From positions 5,295,501 through 5,359,500 of the forward strand of contig NZ_CP029254.1 in the NCBI RefSeq assembly GCF_003122365.1: a stretch of DNA of 64,000 bases, read 5' to 3'. Origin of the DNA: Streptomyces spongiicola (GTDB lineage: Bacteria > Actinomycetota > Actinomycetes > Streptomycetales > Streptomycetaceae). Of the stretch, positions 50,156 through 58,502 are shown piece by piece. The notes under the pieces were generated by a model, which was given only the letters and a program-made list of their open reading frames with translations, was not told the origin of the DNA and did not search any database. Both the position numbers and the translations under genes were made by a program. Position 1 is the stretch's first letter, and every line of letters begins with the position of its first letter.

Positions 50156-50349
50156 GCCGTTCCCTTCGGTGAGCCGGATGCCTGGGGAGAGTGTGCACCA
50201 GGACTGCGGCAACCCACCCCGCGCAAGTGAGCCGGATGAACGGCCGCTCTTGGGCGTGCCGCACAGTACGCCACCCTTCCGGAGCGGTGACCCCGAGGCA
50301 CCGGGGCGCCGCATCTCGAAGGTACGGGGACCTCCGGGCGCCGCACCTG

Positions 50350-50459
50350 CGGGGTGCGGGGACTCACGGGGTACGGGGACCTCCGGGTTGCGGGGGAATC
50401 CACGGGTTACGGGGGAATCCACGGGTTACGGGGGGACCCGCGGGTTGCGGCGGACCTCC
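50350..50459. repeat. Tandem ~19-bp repeats upstream of the HEAT-repeat gene
   Basis: Units of the type CGGGTTACGGGGGAATCCA at 50384, 50403, 50422 and 50441, preceded by two shorter diverged copies (CGGGGTGCGGGGACTCA). The whole spacer 50156-50577 contains no gene. Confidence 0.85.
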
Positions 50460-50577
50460 GAGCCTCCGGGGCACCGCACGGCTTCGCGGTGGCAGGCGTA
50501 GGCGTATGCGTACGGCCCCGCCCGCAGCCGTGTCGGACGGCTGCGGGCGGGGCCGAGGGGTCGCGGAGCGTGGCCGC

Positions 50578-51009
50578 TCAGCGCAGGTTGTCGCCCCAGC
50601 CGTTCTGCATCATGGTCTGGAACGCCCATCGCCCGTCCCGTTTGACCAGGATGTCGGCGTACCGCAGCTGCCGGGTGGTGCCGCCCGCCGTCATGGTGGA
50701 GTCGCTGAAGACGACGGCCATCGCGGGGCCGAGGAACACGGGTGTGCGCACCGACTCGAAGGTCGTGTCCTCGCCTCCGTCCCCCATGACCTCGGTCATG
50801 GTCCGGACGAACTGCTCGCGGTCCCACTGGGCGGAGGCGCCGCTGCCCGTGGAGTCGTCGCTGACCAGGTTGAGCGGGAAGACGGCCAGGTCCGCCATCC
50901 GCTCGATGTCGCGTCGTGCGGCGGCGGCGTCGTAGTCGGCGAACCAGGCTTGGACGGAGGCGAGTTCGTCGGAGGTCGGGCGGTATCCGGTGTCGGGCAG
51001 CTGGGGCAT
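50578..51009 (-). CDS. SnoaL/DUF4440-like NTF2-fold protein
   Basis: 143 residues from ATG 51009, with AGAGGAG 6 bases upstream. The N-terminal helix ELASVQAWFADYDAAAARRD, then ADLAVFPLNLVSDDSTG, MGDGGEDTTFESVRTPVFLG and LRYADILVKRDGRWAFQTMMQ match the small NTF2-like fold (SnoaL-like, DUF4440). Members may be cyclases, isomerases or mere binders; catalytic residues cannot be assigned. It lies directly downstream of the LigD ligase gene on the same strand, 67 bases away, so it may be cotranscribed with the NHEJ genes. Confidence 0.82.
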   Translation of the reverse strand: MPQLPDTGYRPTSDELASVQAWFADYDAAAARRDIERMADLAVFPLNLVSDDSTGSGASAQWDREQFVRTMTEVMGDGGEDTTFESVRTPVFLGPAMAVVFSDSTMTAGGTTRQLRYADILVKRDGRWAFQTMMQNGWGDNLR

Positions 51010-51031
51010 GCGGACTCCTCTGGCAGACTCA

Positions 51032-51087
51032 TCAAACTTGATCAGTTGGGGAGGGTACTCCCCGCCCTCCGTGTGGTCAAACTTGAT
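51032..51087. promoter_or_regulatory. Duplicated ATCAAGTTTGA motif (minus strand)
   Basis: The 11-mer lies at 51032-51042 (25-35 bases upstream of the SnoaL-like start) and at 51077-51087, where it forms the last codons and stop of the ligase gene. It could be an operator pair or a gene-end duplication. Confidence 0.4.
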
Positions 51088-52066
51088 TAATGAGGTCGTC
51101 CCGAAGCCGGTGGACCGTGACGACGGTGTGCCGGGTGGTGCCGCGCATGACCTCGGCCAGCAACCCCGGTTCCACCGCGCGGTAGGGCACCTCGCCGAGG
51201 CCGATCGCCCTCGCCGTCCGGGGCGCCCCCTCGGGGTGCTCCGCGGTACGACCCGAGAGCAGTTGCCCCGCGCGCGCACGCAGGGCCGGCGGCAGCGGGC
51301 CGGACACCACCGGGGTGTCGTCGTCGGGAAGCACCAGGACCAGTGCGGCCGGGCGGCCCGGCGGCCCGGTGAAGCCGGTCACCGCCGCGTCGCGCAGTTC
51401 CGTGTGGCGCAGCTTGCGCCAGTCGCGCGCGCCGGACCGGTACGGACCCGCCAGGTGCTTCACCACCAGCCCTTCGATCCCCGCCTCGGGAAGCGTCTCG
51501 AACCAGGTCTCGGCGAGCCGGGGGTCCGTGGTCATCGGTACCGGCTGGAGCGGCGGTCCGAGGGGCGCGAGCAGTGCGCTCAGCCGCCCCCTGCGCCGCT
51601 CGTACGGGGCGGGGCGCAGGTCCTCTCCGCGCTCCCAGAGCAGGTCGAACGCCGCGTAGGAGGCGGGCAGCCGGCGGGCGAGGAGCCGGGCCCGCGCCGC
51701 GGTGGCGGCCGCCCGGCGCTGTACGGCGGCGAAGTCGGTCCGGCCCCCGGTCCAGACGACCGCCTCGCCGTCCACCACGGTGCCGTCCGGCAGGGCGAGC
51801 GCGGCCTCCGCCAGGTCGGGGAAGGCGGTGGTGACGATGCGTCCCGAGCGGGCCTGGAGCACGGCGCTGCCGTCGATCTTGAAGAGCAGTATCCGGTGGC
51901 CGTCGAACTTGGGCTCGTACGCCAGCCCCTCGCCGCGTGGCAGTGCGGCCACCGGCTGCGCGAGCGCCGGCTTCACCGGAGGCCTCGGAGGCCTCGGCGG
52001 CCTTGGTGGCCTCGGTGGTCCTGCTGGTCCTGCTGGTCCTGCTGGGCCATCGGCGCGGGGGTTCAA
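51077..52066 (-). CDS. ATP-dependent DNA ligase, LigD ligase-domain type (NHEJ)
   Basis: 329 residues from TTG 52066, which overlaps the stop of the polymerase gene (TTGA); GTG 51976 is an alternative that skips a repetitive N-terminus. The adenylation lysine lies in LAYEPKFDGHRILLF (motif I, K of KFDG); motif III is YAAFDLLWERGEDL and motif IV/V includes GIEGLVVKHLAGPYRSG and RDWRKLRH. The C-terminal OB fold follows. It seals double-strand breaks held by Ku. The first ~30 residues are GPAGPAGP-PRPPRPP repeats, encoded by tandem GGTCCTGCT and GGCCTCGGT units. The polymerase is a separate gene, so LigD activity is split. Confidence 0.93.
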   Translation of the reverse strand: MNPRADGPAGPAGPAGPPRPPRPPRPPRPPVKPALAQPVAALPRGEGLAYEPKFDGHRILLFKIDGSAVLQARSGRIVTTAFPDLAEAALALPDGTVVDGEAVVWTGGRTDFAAVQRRAAATAARARLLARRLPASYAAFDLLWERGEDLRPAPYERRRGRLSALLAPLGPPLQPVPMTTDPRLAETWFETLPEAGIEGLVVKHLAGPYRSGARDWRKLRHTELRDAAVTGFTGPPGRPAALVLVLPDDDTPVVSGPLPPALRARAGQLLSGRTAEHPEGAPRTARAIGLGEVPYRAVEPGLLAEVMRGTTRHTVVTVHRLRDDLINQV

Positions 52067-52947
52067 GGCAGCACACCCGCCGACGCCGGGTCGGCGAGCG
52101 GCGCGAGCAGGTCCCCGTGCCGTTCGAGCCTCCCCGGCATGTCGCCCAGGAGCAGAACCAGGTCCCCGGGTGCCCCGCACCCCTCGACCTCGTCCCAGGT
52201 GACGGGCGCGGACACGGTCGGCTCGGCGCGGGCGCGCAGGGTGTACGGCGTGGCGGTGGTCTTGGCCGCGGCGTTCTGGCTGTGGTCGACGAAGACCTTC
52301 CCCGGGCGCAGAGCGCGGGCCATCCGGTGCACGACCAGCCCCCCGAGTTCCGCCTCCGCCTCCACGGCCAGGCCCCTGGCGTAGGCCGAGACCTCCGCCG
52401 AGGGGGCCGGGTCCAGCGGCACCAGCAGGTGCAGCCCCTTCGAGCCCGAGGTCTTCGCGTACGCGTCCAGACCGTCGGCGGCCAGTCGTTCCCGCAGCCA
52501 CAGCGCCACCCGGCAGCACTCCACGACCGTCGCGGGGGCCCCGGGGTCGAGGTCGAGGACCATCCGGTCGGCCCGGGCGGGCCGGTCGATCCGCCACTGG
52601 GGGGTGTGGAACTCCACGACCAGGTTCGCCGCCCACATCAGCGAGGGCAGGTCCTGTACGACGACCTGCTCGCCGGTCTCCCGGGAGGAGCGCGGCACCT
52701 CCGCGACCTGCACCCAGTCGGGCGTGCCGGGGGGCGGGTTCTTGGTGAAGAACAGCTGGCCCTCGGGGCCGTCGGGGTAGCGCAGGAAGGACAGCGGCCG
52801 GTCCCGCAGATGCGTGAGGATCGCGTCCGCGATGCCGGCGTAGTAGTGCAGCACCTCGCCCTTGGTGGTCCCGGTGGCCGGATGGAGGACCTTGTCCAGG
52901 TTGCTGAGGGCCAGGCGCCGCCCCTCCACCTCTGTGATGGGCGTCAT
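52063..52947 (-). CDS. LigD-type polymerase/primase (NHEJ)
   Basis: 294 residues from ATG 52947. Archaeo-eukaryotic primase fold: LSNLDKVLHPATGTTKGEVL, LSFLRYPDGPEGQLFFTKNPPPGTPDW, the metal-binding acid pair RMVLDLDPGAPATVVEC (DLDP) and TSGSKGLHLLVPLDP with the catalytic S-x-K/H motif. It fills and extends ends during non-homologous end joining, adding NTPs or dNTPs. The phosphoesterase domain of multidomain LigD is absent. It is coupled to the ligase gene by a 4-base overlap and is divergent from ku, with a 49-base spacer. Confidence 0.95.
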   Translation of the reverse strand: MTPITEVEGRRLALSNLDKVLHPATGTTKGEVLHYYAGIADAILTHLRDRPLSFLRYPDGPEGQLFFTKNPPPGTPDWVQVAEVPRSSRETGEQVVVQDLPSLMWAANLVVEFHTPQWRIDRPARADRMVLDLDPGAPATVVECCRVALWLRERLAADGLDAYAKTSGSKGLHLLVPLDPAPSAEVSAYARGLAVEAEAELGGLVVHRMARALRPGKVFVDHSQNAAAKTTATPYTLRARAEPTVSAPVTWDEVEGCGAPGDLVLLLGDMPGRLERHGDLLAPLADPASAGVLP

Positions 52948-52996
52948 ACGATGAGAATCCCATGAATCCCTGCATATTGAATGAAAGGGATAGAAG

Positions 52997-54175
52997 GTGC
53001 GATCCATTTGGAACGGTGCGATCTCCTTCGGGCTGGTCAGCATTCCGATCAAGCTCGTGAACGCCACGGAGAGCCGCTCGGTCTCCTTCCGCCAGATCCA
53101 CACCCGGGACGGCGGGCGCGTCCGGTACCGCAAGGTCTGCGAGCTGGACGACCAGGAGGTGCCGCAGGCGGAGATCGGGAAGGCGTACGAGGACGCGGAC
53201 GGGACGATGATCCCGATCACCGACGAGGACCTCGCCTCGCTGCCGCTGCCCACCACGAAGACGATCGACATCGTCGCCTTCGTCCCGGCCTCGGAGATCG
53301 ACCCGATCCAGATCGCCGGCGCGTACTACCTCGCGGCGAACGGCGTGCCCGCGGCCAAGCCGTACACGCTGCTGCGGGAGGCACTCAAACGGAGCAGGAA
53401 GGTCGGACTCGCCAAGTTCGCCCTGCGGGGGCGGGAGCGGCTCGGCATGCTCCGCGTCGTCGACGACGTCATCGCGATGCACGGCCTGCTCTGGCCGGAC
53501 GAGGTCCGCCGGCCCGAGGGGGTCGCGCCGGACACGGACGTCACGGTCCGCGACGCCGAACTCGATCTGGCCGACGCGCTGATGGACACGCTCGGCGACG
53601 TGGACGTCGACTCGCTGCACGACGACTACCGGCAGGCGGTGGAGGAGCTGATCGCCGCGAAGGCGGAGGGCGTCGAACTGGAGCCGCAGCCGGCGCCGGC
53701 GGGCGGCGGAAAGGTCATCGACCTGATGGCCGCTCTGGAGAGCAGCGTGCGGGCGGCGAGGGAGGCTCGCGGCGACGAGGCGGCTGAGGCCTCCGCGCCG
53801 GTGACGGAGCTGAAGCCCCGTGGGAAGGCGGCGCCGGGGAAGAAGGCGGCGCCCGGGGGGAAGACGGCGAAGGGGGCCGCGACGGCCGCCGCCGAGCCGG
53901 CTGCCGGGAAGGCGGCCGCCAAGAAGGCGGCCGCGGGGAGGGCACCTGCGGGGAAGGCGCCCGCCGACCGGGCGACGGCCAAGAAGGCGACGGTCGAGAA
54001 GGCGCCCGCCGACCGGGCGACGGCCAAGAGTGCGACGGCCAAGAGTGCGACGGCCGGGAAGACGGCGGGCAGGACGGCGGGCAGGACGGCCGCGTCCTCG
54101 AAGGCGGCCTCCCCGAAGCCCGCGGACGGGAAGGCGGGCGCGAAGAAGACCGCCGCCCGCAAGCGCGCGTCCTGA
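52997..54175 (+). CDS. ku: Bacterial Ku DNA end-binding protein
   Basis: 392 residues from GTG 52997, with AAAGGG upstream. The Ku core ring domain covers about residues 1-255 (MRSIWNGAISFGLVSIPIKL, KPYTLLREALKRSRKVGLAK, MHGLLWPDEVR). It forms a homodimer that threads on to DNA ends and recruits LigD. After residue ~275 there is a ~115-residue Lys/Ala/Thr-rich tail of histone-H1 type (GKAAAKKAAAGRAPAGKA-like repeats), which probably binds DNA. Many streptomycete Ku proteins have such tails of variable length. The 49-base divergent spacer with the LigD polymerase gene is AT-richer and must hold both promoters. Confidence 0.97.
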   Translation: MRSIWNGAISFGLVSIPIKLVNATESRSVSFRQIHTRDGGRVRYRKVCELDDQEVPQAEIGKAYEDADGTMIPITDEDLASLPLPTTKTIDIVAFVPASEIDPIQIAGAYYLAANGVPAAKPYTLLREALKRSRKVGLAKFALRGRERLGMLRVVDDVIAMHGLLWPDEVRRPEGVAPDTDVTVRDAELDLADALMDTLGDVDVDSLHDDYRQAVEELIAAKAEGVELEPQPAPAGGGKVIDLMAALESSVRAAREARGDEAAEASAPVTELKPRGKAAPGKKAAPGGKTAKGAATAAAEPAAGKAAAKKAAAGRAPAGKAPADRATAKKATVEKAPADRATAKSATAKSATAGKTAGRTAGRTAASSKAASPKPADGKAGAKKTAARKRAS

Positions 54176-54560
54176 GGGCCCTTACCGCGGTCGCTCGCGG
54201 ATGCCCGGGCGGGGTGGAGGCGAGGGCGGCGGATGCCCGGGCCGGGTCCGGCTGGACCGGCCTGACGTGCGGACCGGGTCAGGGTCCCCCTGCGGCCCCG
54301 CCCCGGCGCGGACCCCTGCGTGGACCCTGACGTGGACCCCGGCCAGCACCCGGCCACCCCTCCGCCCTGCCGCTGACGGGCGCGCTCGTCAGCCCCGCCC
54401 GCCCGTCCACTCCCGCCCGACCTGCCCGGCCGCCCTCTCCCGCCCGCCCGGCCGCCCTCTCCCGCCCGCCCGGCCGCCGCCCGCCCGCCGCCCGCCCGCC
54501 GGACGGCGCCCGGGGCCGGCGCGGGCCCCGGATGGCACAATCGGGCACGGCGGGCGCCGC
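54176..54560. repeat. Repeat-rich spacer after ku
   Basis: 54191-54250 has two GCGGATGCCCGGGC(G/C)GGG units. 54411-54505 is a C-rich run made of units like CCGCCCTCTCCCGCCCGCCC (22-bp spacing), then CCCGCCCGCCG repeats. No gene is visible. Confidence 0.7.
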
Positions 54561-54620
54561 CCGCCTCCGGTGCCCCGGATCCGCCTCCGGTGCCCCGGAT
54601 CCGCCTCCGGCGACCCGGAT
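54561..54620. repeat. Three 20-bp tandem repeats before the glucokinase gene
   Basis: CCGCCTCCGGTGCCCCGGAT at 54561, 54581 and, with two changes, 54601. They end 26 bases before the TTG start. Confidence 0.9.
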
Positions 54621-54646
54621 CCGCCGCCACGACCCGCAGGGACGCC

Positions 54647-55834
54647 TTGAGTACGTACCGCGACTTCGCCCACCGGGGCTCCGCCCGGGCCACCGTCCTG
54701 CGGACCGTCGGCCCCCGGGAGCGGCGCTCGCACCTCACCGCGCCCCGCGTCCCCACCGTGGGTATCGACATCGGCGGCACCAAGGTGATGGCCGGTGTCG
54801 TCGACGCCGACGGCCTCATCCTGGAGAAGATCCGCACCGAGACCCCGGACAGGTCCAAGAGCCCCAAGGTCGTCGAGGACACCATCGTCGAACTGGTCCT
54901 CGACCTCTCCGACCGGCACGACGTGCACGCCGTGGGTATCGGCGCCGCCGGCTGGGTGGACGCCGACCGCTCCACGGTGCTCTTCGCCCCGCACCTGGCC
55001 TGGCGCAACGAGCCGCTGCGGGACTCGCTCCAGAACCGTCTCGCCGTTCCCGTCATGGTCGACAACGACGCGAACACCGCGGCCTGGGCCGAGTGGCGCT
55101 TCGGCGCCGGCCGGGGCGAGGACCACCTCGTCATGATCACCCTCGGCACCGGGATCGGCGGGGCGATCCTGGAGGACGGCCGCGTCAAGCGCGGCAAGTT
55201 CGGCGTCGCCGGCGAGTTCGGCCATATGCAGGTGGTGCCCGGCGGACACCGCTGCCCGTGCGGGAACCGCGGCTGCTGGGAGCAGTACAGCTCCGGAAAC
55301 GCCCTGGTCCGCGAGGCGCGCGAACTCGCGGCCGCCGACTCGCCGGTCGCGTACGGCATCATCGAGCGGGTCAAGGGCAGCATCCCCGACATCACCGGCC
55401 CGCTGATCACCGAGCTGGCCAGGGAGGGCGACGCCATGTGCGTCGAACTCCTCCAGGACATCGGGCAGTGGCTGGGCGTCGGCATCGCCAACCTCGCCGC
55501 CGCCCTCGACCCGTCGTGCTTCGTCGTCGGCGGTGGCGTCAGCGCCGCCGACGACCTCCTGATCGGCCCGGCCCGGGAATCGTTCCGCCGCCATCTCACC
55601 GGTCGCGGCTACCGGCCGGAGGCCCGCATCGCCAGGGCCCAGCTCGGCCCGGAGGCGGGTATGGTCGGCGCGGCCGACCTCGCCCGGCTCGTCGCCCGCC
55701 GGTTCCGCCGCGCCAAGCGCCGCCGTGTCGAGCGCCACGAGAGATTCGAGCGCTACGCCCAGGTCCTCCGCGGCGCCGGCGGACCCGGCGACACCGGCGG
55801 CGGCGACCGTCCCACCCACCAGGACCCCGAGTGA
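54647..55834 (+). CDS. ROK-family glucokinase-like sugar kinase
   Basis: 395 residues from TTG 54647, with AGGGA 5 bases upstream, giving the conserved start STYRDFAHRGSARATVLR. Phosphate-1 motif is VGIDIGGTKVMAGV; the sugar/ATP motifs are VDNDANTAAWAEWRFGAGRG and MITLGTGIGGAIL. The ROK zinc-type signature is GEFGHMQVVPGGHRCPCGNRGCWEQY (C-x-C-G-x-x-G-C). It phosphorylates glucose or a related sugar with ATP in the cytoplasm. The ~45-residue N-terminal and ~45-residue Arg-rich C-terminal extensions distinguish it from the main GlkA type. The stop overlaps the next gene (GTGA). Confidence 0.92.
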   Translation: MSTYRDFAHRGSARATVLRTVGPRERRSHLTAPRVPTVGIDIGGTKVMAGVVDADGLILEKIRTETPDRSKSPKVVEDTIVELVLDLSDRHDVHAVGIGAAGWVDADRSTVLFAPHLAWRNEPLRDSLQNRLAVPVMVDNDANTAAWAEWRFGAGRGEDHLVMITLGTGIGGAILEDGRVKRGKFGVAGEFGHMQVVPGGHRCPCGNRGCWEQYSSGNALVREARELAAADSPVAYGIIERVKGSIPDITGPLITELAREGDAMCVELLQDIGQWLGVGIANLAAALDPSCFVVGGGVSAADDLLIGPARESFRRHLTGRGYRPEARIARAQLGPEAGMVGAADLARLVARRFRRAKRRRVERHERFERYAQVLRGAGGPGDTGGGDRPTHQDPE

Positions 55835-56409
55835 AGATCTCGCCCCGGCAGACGGCACCCGTGGAGCACAACGTGCGCCCCCCCGAGGGCCGCCGGCACA
55901 TGGTCTGGCGCCGCGCGCTGACCGCGGTCGTCATCGTGCTGCTCATCGGAGTCCCCGCCGGATACCTGGTGACCTCCGCCGAGCAGAGCAGGGAGAGCGG
56001 CCGGGACAAGGAGGCCGAGTCGTCGGCGACCGGGCTGCGCGACAACTGGCCGTCCAGGATGAAGCGCCGCGTCTTCGAGGTGCCCATCCCCGCCCGGTCC
56101 ACCGAGGTCGCCTACTACGAGACCAGCAACTGGAAGTCGAGCCGGCTGTACGTCAAGTTCCGGACGACCGCGGACGGACTCGACGCCTTCCTGAACGACA
56201 TCGGTACCAGCCGTGCGCGGCTGAGGACCGGAGCGGTGCCCGTCGGCGCGCGCGACGCCGAAACCGTCGGCTGGGTGTTCGGGCCCGACGCGGCGTGGGC
56301 CGGTGCCTCGCACCGTCAGCCCGGCCCCCGCCCCAGCCAGGACATCGCCGTGGACCTGACCGACCCGTCCGCACCCATGGTGTTCGTGGTCTCGACCGCG
56401 ACCCCCTGA
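55831..56409 (+). CDS. Single-pass membrane protein coupled to the sugar kinase
   Basis: 192 residues from GTG 55831, overlapping the kinase stop by 4 bases. The ~30-residue N-terminus is basic, with one membrane helix (RALTAVVIVLLIGVPAGYLV). The outside domain of ~130 residues contains TEVAYYETSNWKSSRLYVKF and FLNDIGTSRARLR. Family unknown to me; it recurs behind this kinase type in Streptomyces as far as I recall. Function unknown. Confidence 0.75.
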   Translation: MKISPRQTAPVEHNVRPPEGRRHMVWRRALTAVVIVLLIGVPAGYLVTSAEQSRESGRDKEAESSATGLRDNWPSRMKRRVFEVPIPARSTEVAYYETSNWKSSRLYVKFRTTADGLDAFLNDIGTSRARLRTGAVPVGARDAETVGWVFGPDAAWAGASHRQPGPRPSQDIAVDLTDPSAPMVFVVSTATP

Positions 56410-56943
56410 TCCGGTGCCGCGATCGCGCGGCCCGGCACCTGTCGTAGAAACCGTCCACGGGCGTCCAGTTGGTCCGGGGCGAGTGCGTAGGCCCCGTCAT
56501 CGCCGTGTGGTGTGGTTGCGTCCGCGATGTCGGTGACACGCGGGTGATCGCTCGCGACATGTGAGGACCCCCGTGCCGGCGAAGCCGGCGGCGCGGATCC
56601 GGCAGGCGGCGGAGTGCACCGGCCACATGGCCGGAGTACGCCGCCCCCGGAGCGGGGCGAGCCGCCGACCGCGGCCGTGAGCCGCCGCCCGCTTCTTCGG
56701 GCGCGGGGGACGGGACGCAGCCGGGCACGGCCGGGCCGGCGCACCAGACCACGGCCGGCGGCCTTCTCCGACGGCGGCCACCCCCCGACGGGACCGCCCT
56801 CCCGGCTCACGCGGTGCCCCTGGCGCCGCGCGGAATATGTACCTTGGCTCTCGCCGGCAGGCCCGGCAGCGCCGGAGCGGGACAAGGCCCGCTGATCCAC
56901 CCCGGCGATGTGACGTCCCGTGACGGATGAGAGGCTCAGGCGG
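56410..56943. other. Spacer without a recognised gene
   Basis: About 530 bases. No frame has both a start signal and a known motif. Small repeats are visible (CGCGGCCGTGAGCCGCCG region near 56660). Lower GC near 56835-56850 (GGAATATGTACCTTGG) may be the promoter of the PcaD-PcaC fusion gene. Confidence 0.4.
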
Positions 56944-58284
56944 GTGAGTGAGACACCACCGAACACCCTGCAATACCGCTTCGACGGGCCGGAAGACGCC
57001 CCGGTCCTGATCCTGGGTCCCTCACTGGGTACCACCTGGCACATGTGGGACCGGCAGGTGCCGGAGCTGTCGCGGCGGTGGCGGGTGCTGCGCTTCGACC
57101 TGCCGGGGCACGGCGGCGCCCCGGCCCTCCCGGCCGGGTCGGTGACCGAACTCGCCGACCGGCTCGCCGCCACACTCGACGAACTCGGTGTCCAGCGCTT
57201 CGGCTACGCGGGCTGCTCCATCGGCGGCGCGGTCGGCATCGACCTGGCGCTGCGGATCCCGCACCGGATCGCCTCGCTCGCCCTGGTGGCCGCGTCACCG
57301 AGGTTCGGCACGGCGGACGAGTTCCGCCAGCGCGGTGTGATCGTCCGCACCAACGGTCTCGACCCGATGGCGCGGGCGGCGCCCGAGAGCTGGTTCACCC
57401 CGGGCTTCGCCGCCGCGCAGCCCGCCATCGTGGAGTGGGCCGTCCAGATGGTGCGTACCACCGACCCCGGCTGCTACATCGCCGCCTGCGAGGCGCTGGC
57501 CGCCTTCGACGCACGGGCCGAGCTGGGGCGGGTGGGTGTGCCGACGCTGGTCCTGGTCGGTTCCGACGACCAGCTGACCGGGCCCGCCGAGGCGCGCACG
57601 CTGGTCGCCGGGATACCGGACGCACGGCTCGCCCTGGTCCCCGGAGCCTCGCACCTCGCGCCCGTGGAGCAGCCGGCGGCGGTGACCGACCTGCTCGTAC
57701 GGCATTTCTCCCTGGCCTGGCAGGACACCCTCCAGACGGCCCCCGCGCCGCAATCCGCCCCCTCCGCCCCGTCCGTTTCTTCCGCCGTGTCTGCTCCGTC
57801 TGCTCCTTCCGCTCCTTCCGTCCCCTGCGCCTCAGCGCCCGTGACCCCCGTCGCCGAGATCGCCCCGGCCGCCGAGCAGCCCCACCCCGAGGGCGCGATG
57901 CGGCCCGACCCCTACGAGGCCGGGATGAAGGTCAGGCGCGCGGTGCTCGGTGACGCGCACGTCGACCAGGCGATGGCCGCGGGGGACGAGTTCACCGCGG
58001 ACTTCCAGGAGCTGGTCACGCGCTACGCCTGGGGGGAGGTCTGGTCCCGGGAGGGCCTCGACCGGCGGACCCGCAGCGTGGTCACCCTCACGGTCCTGGT
58101 GGCCGGCGGTCACCTGGAGGAACTGGCCTTCCACACCCGCGCAGCCCTGCGCAACGGCCTCACCCCCACGGAGATCCGCGAGATCCTCATCCAGGCCGCC
58201 GTCTACTGCGGCGTCCCGGCGGCGAACGCCGCCTTCCGGGTCGCCCGGTCTGTGATCCTGGAGGAGACCACTCCGCGCGACTGA
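56944..58284 (+). CDS. pcaL: Fused 3-oxoadipate enol-lactonase / 4-carboxymuconolactone decarboxylase
   Basis: 446 residues from GTG 56944, with GAGAGG about 9 bases upstream. Residues 1-255 are an alpha/beta hydrolase (oxyanion region LGPSLGTTWHMWD, nucleophile GYAGCSIGGAVG, Asp in LVGSDDQL, His in PGASHLAPVEQP), the PcaD type. A ~55-residue Ser/Ala/Pro linker (SAPSAPSVSS-like) follows. Residues ~320-446 are the carboxymuconolactone decarboxylase PcaC (MKVRRAVLGDAHVDQAMAAG, LEELAFHTRAALRNGLTPTE, YCGVPAANAAFRVA). The fusion performs two consecutive steps of the protocatechuate branch of the beta-ketoadipate pathway. No other pca gene or PcaR-type regulator is in the window. Confidence 0.94.
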   Translation: MSETPPNTLQYRFDGPEDAPVLILGPSLGTTWHMWDRQVPELSRRWRVLRFDLPGHGGAPALPAGSVTELADRLAATLDELGVQRFGYAGCSIGGAVGIDLALRIPHRIASLALVAASPRFGTADEFRQRGVIVRTNGLDPMARAAPESWFTPGFAAAQPAIVEWAVQMVRTTDPGCYIAACEALAAFDARAELGRVGVPTLVLVGSDDQLTGPAEARTLVAGIPDARLALVPGASHLAPVEQPAAVTDLLVRHFSLAWQDTLQTAPAPQSAPSAPSVSSAVSAPSAPSAPSVPCASAPVTPVAEIAPAAEQPHPEGAMRPDPYEAGMKVRRAVLGDAHVDQAMAAGDEFTADFQELVTRYAWGEVWSREGLDRRTRSVVTLTVLVAGGHLEELAFHTRAALRNGLTPTEIREILIQAAVYCGVPAANAAFRVARSVILEETTPRD

Positions 58285-58502
58285 GCGCCCGGCGCCGCGC
58301 GCCCCGCACTCCCCGCCCGGTTCCTCCCGCCCGGTCCCTCCCGTGCGCGCCGTCCCGGCCCGCGCCCGGGGGCCGCACCCCGTTCGGGAAGGGGCGGGTG
58401 ACGAAGGGGCGGCGACGAAGGGGCGGGAGGAGCAGGGCCGGCCCGGGGAACCGGGTGCACCCCCGTCGCGCGGGGCCCGGACGCGAGAGGAAGGCCGTCC
58501 CC

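Noticed and set aside
51077..53620. Apparent single LigD-like fusion of polymerase and ligase in one frame
   Set aside because: Only the ligase is in this frame; the part over the polymerase is a shadow. The polymerase has its own frame ending at 52063 with a stop.
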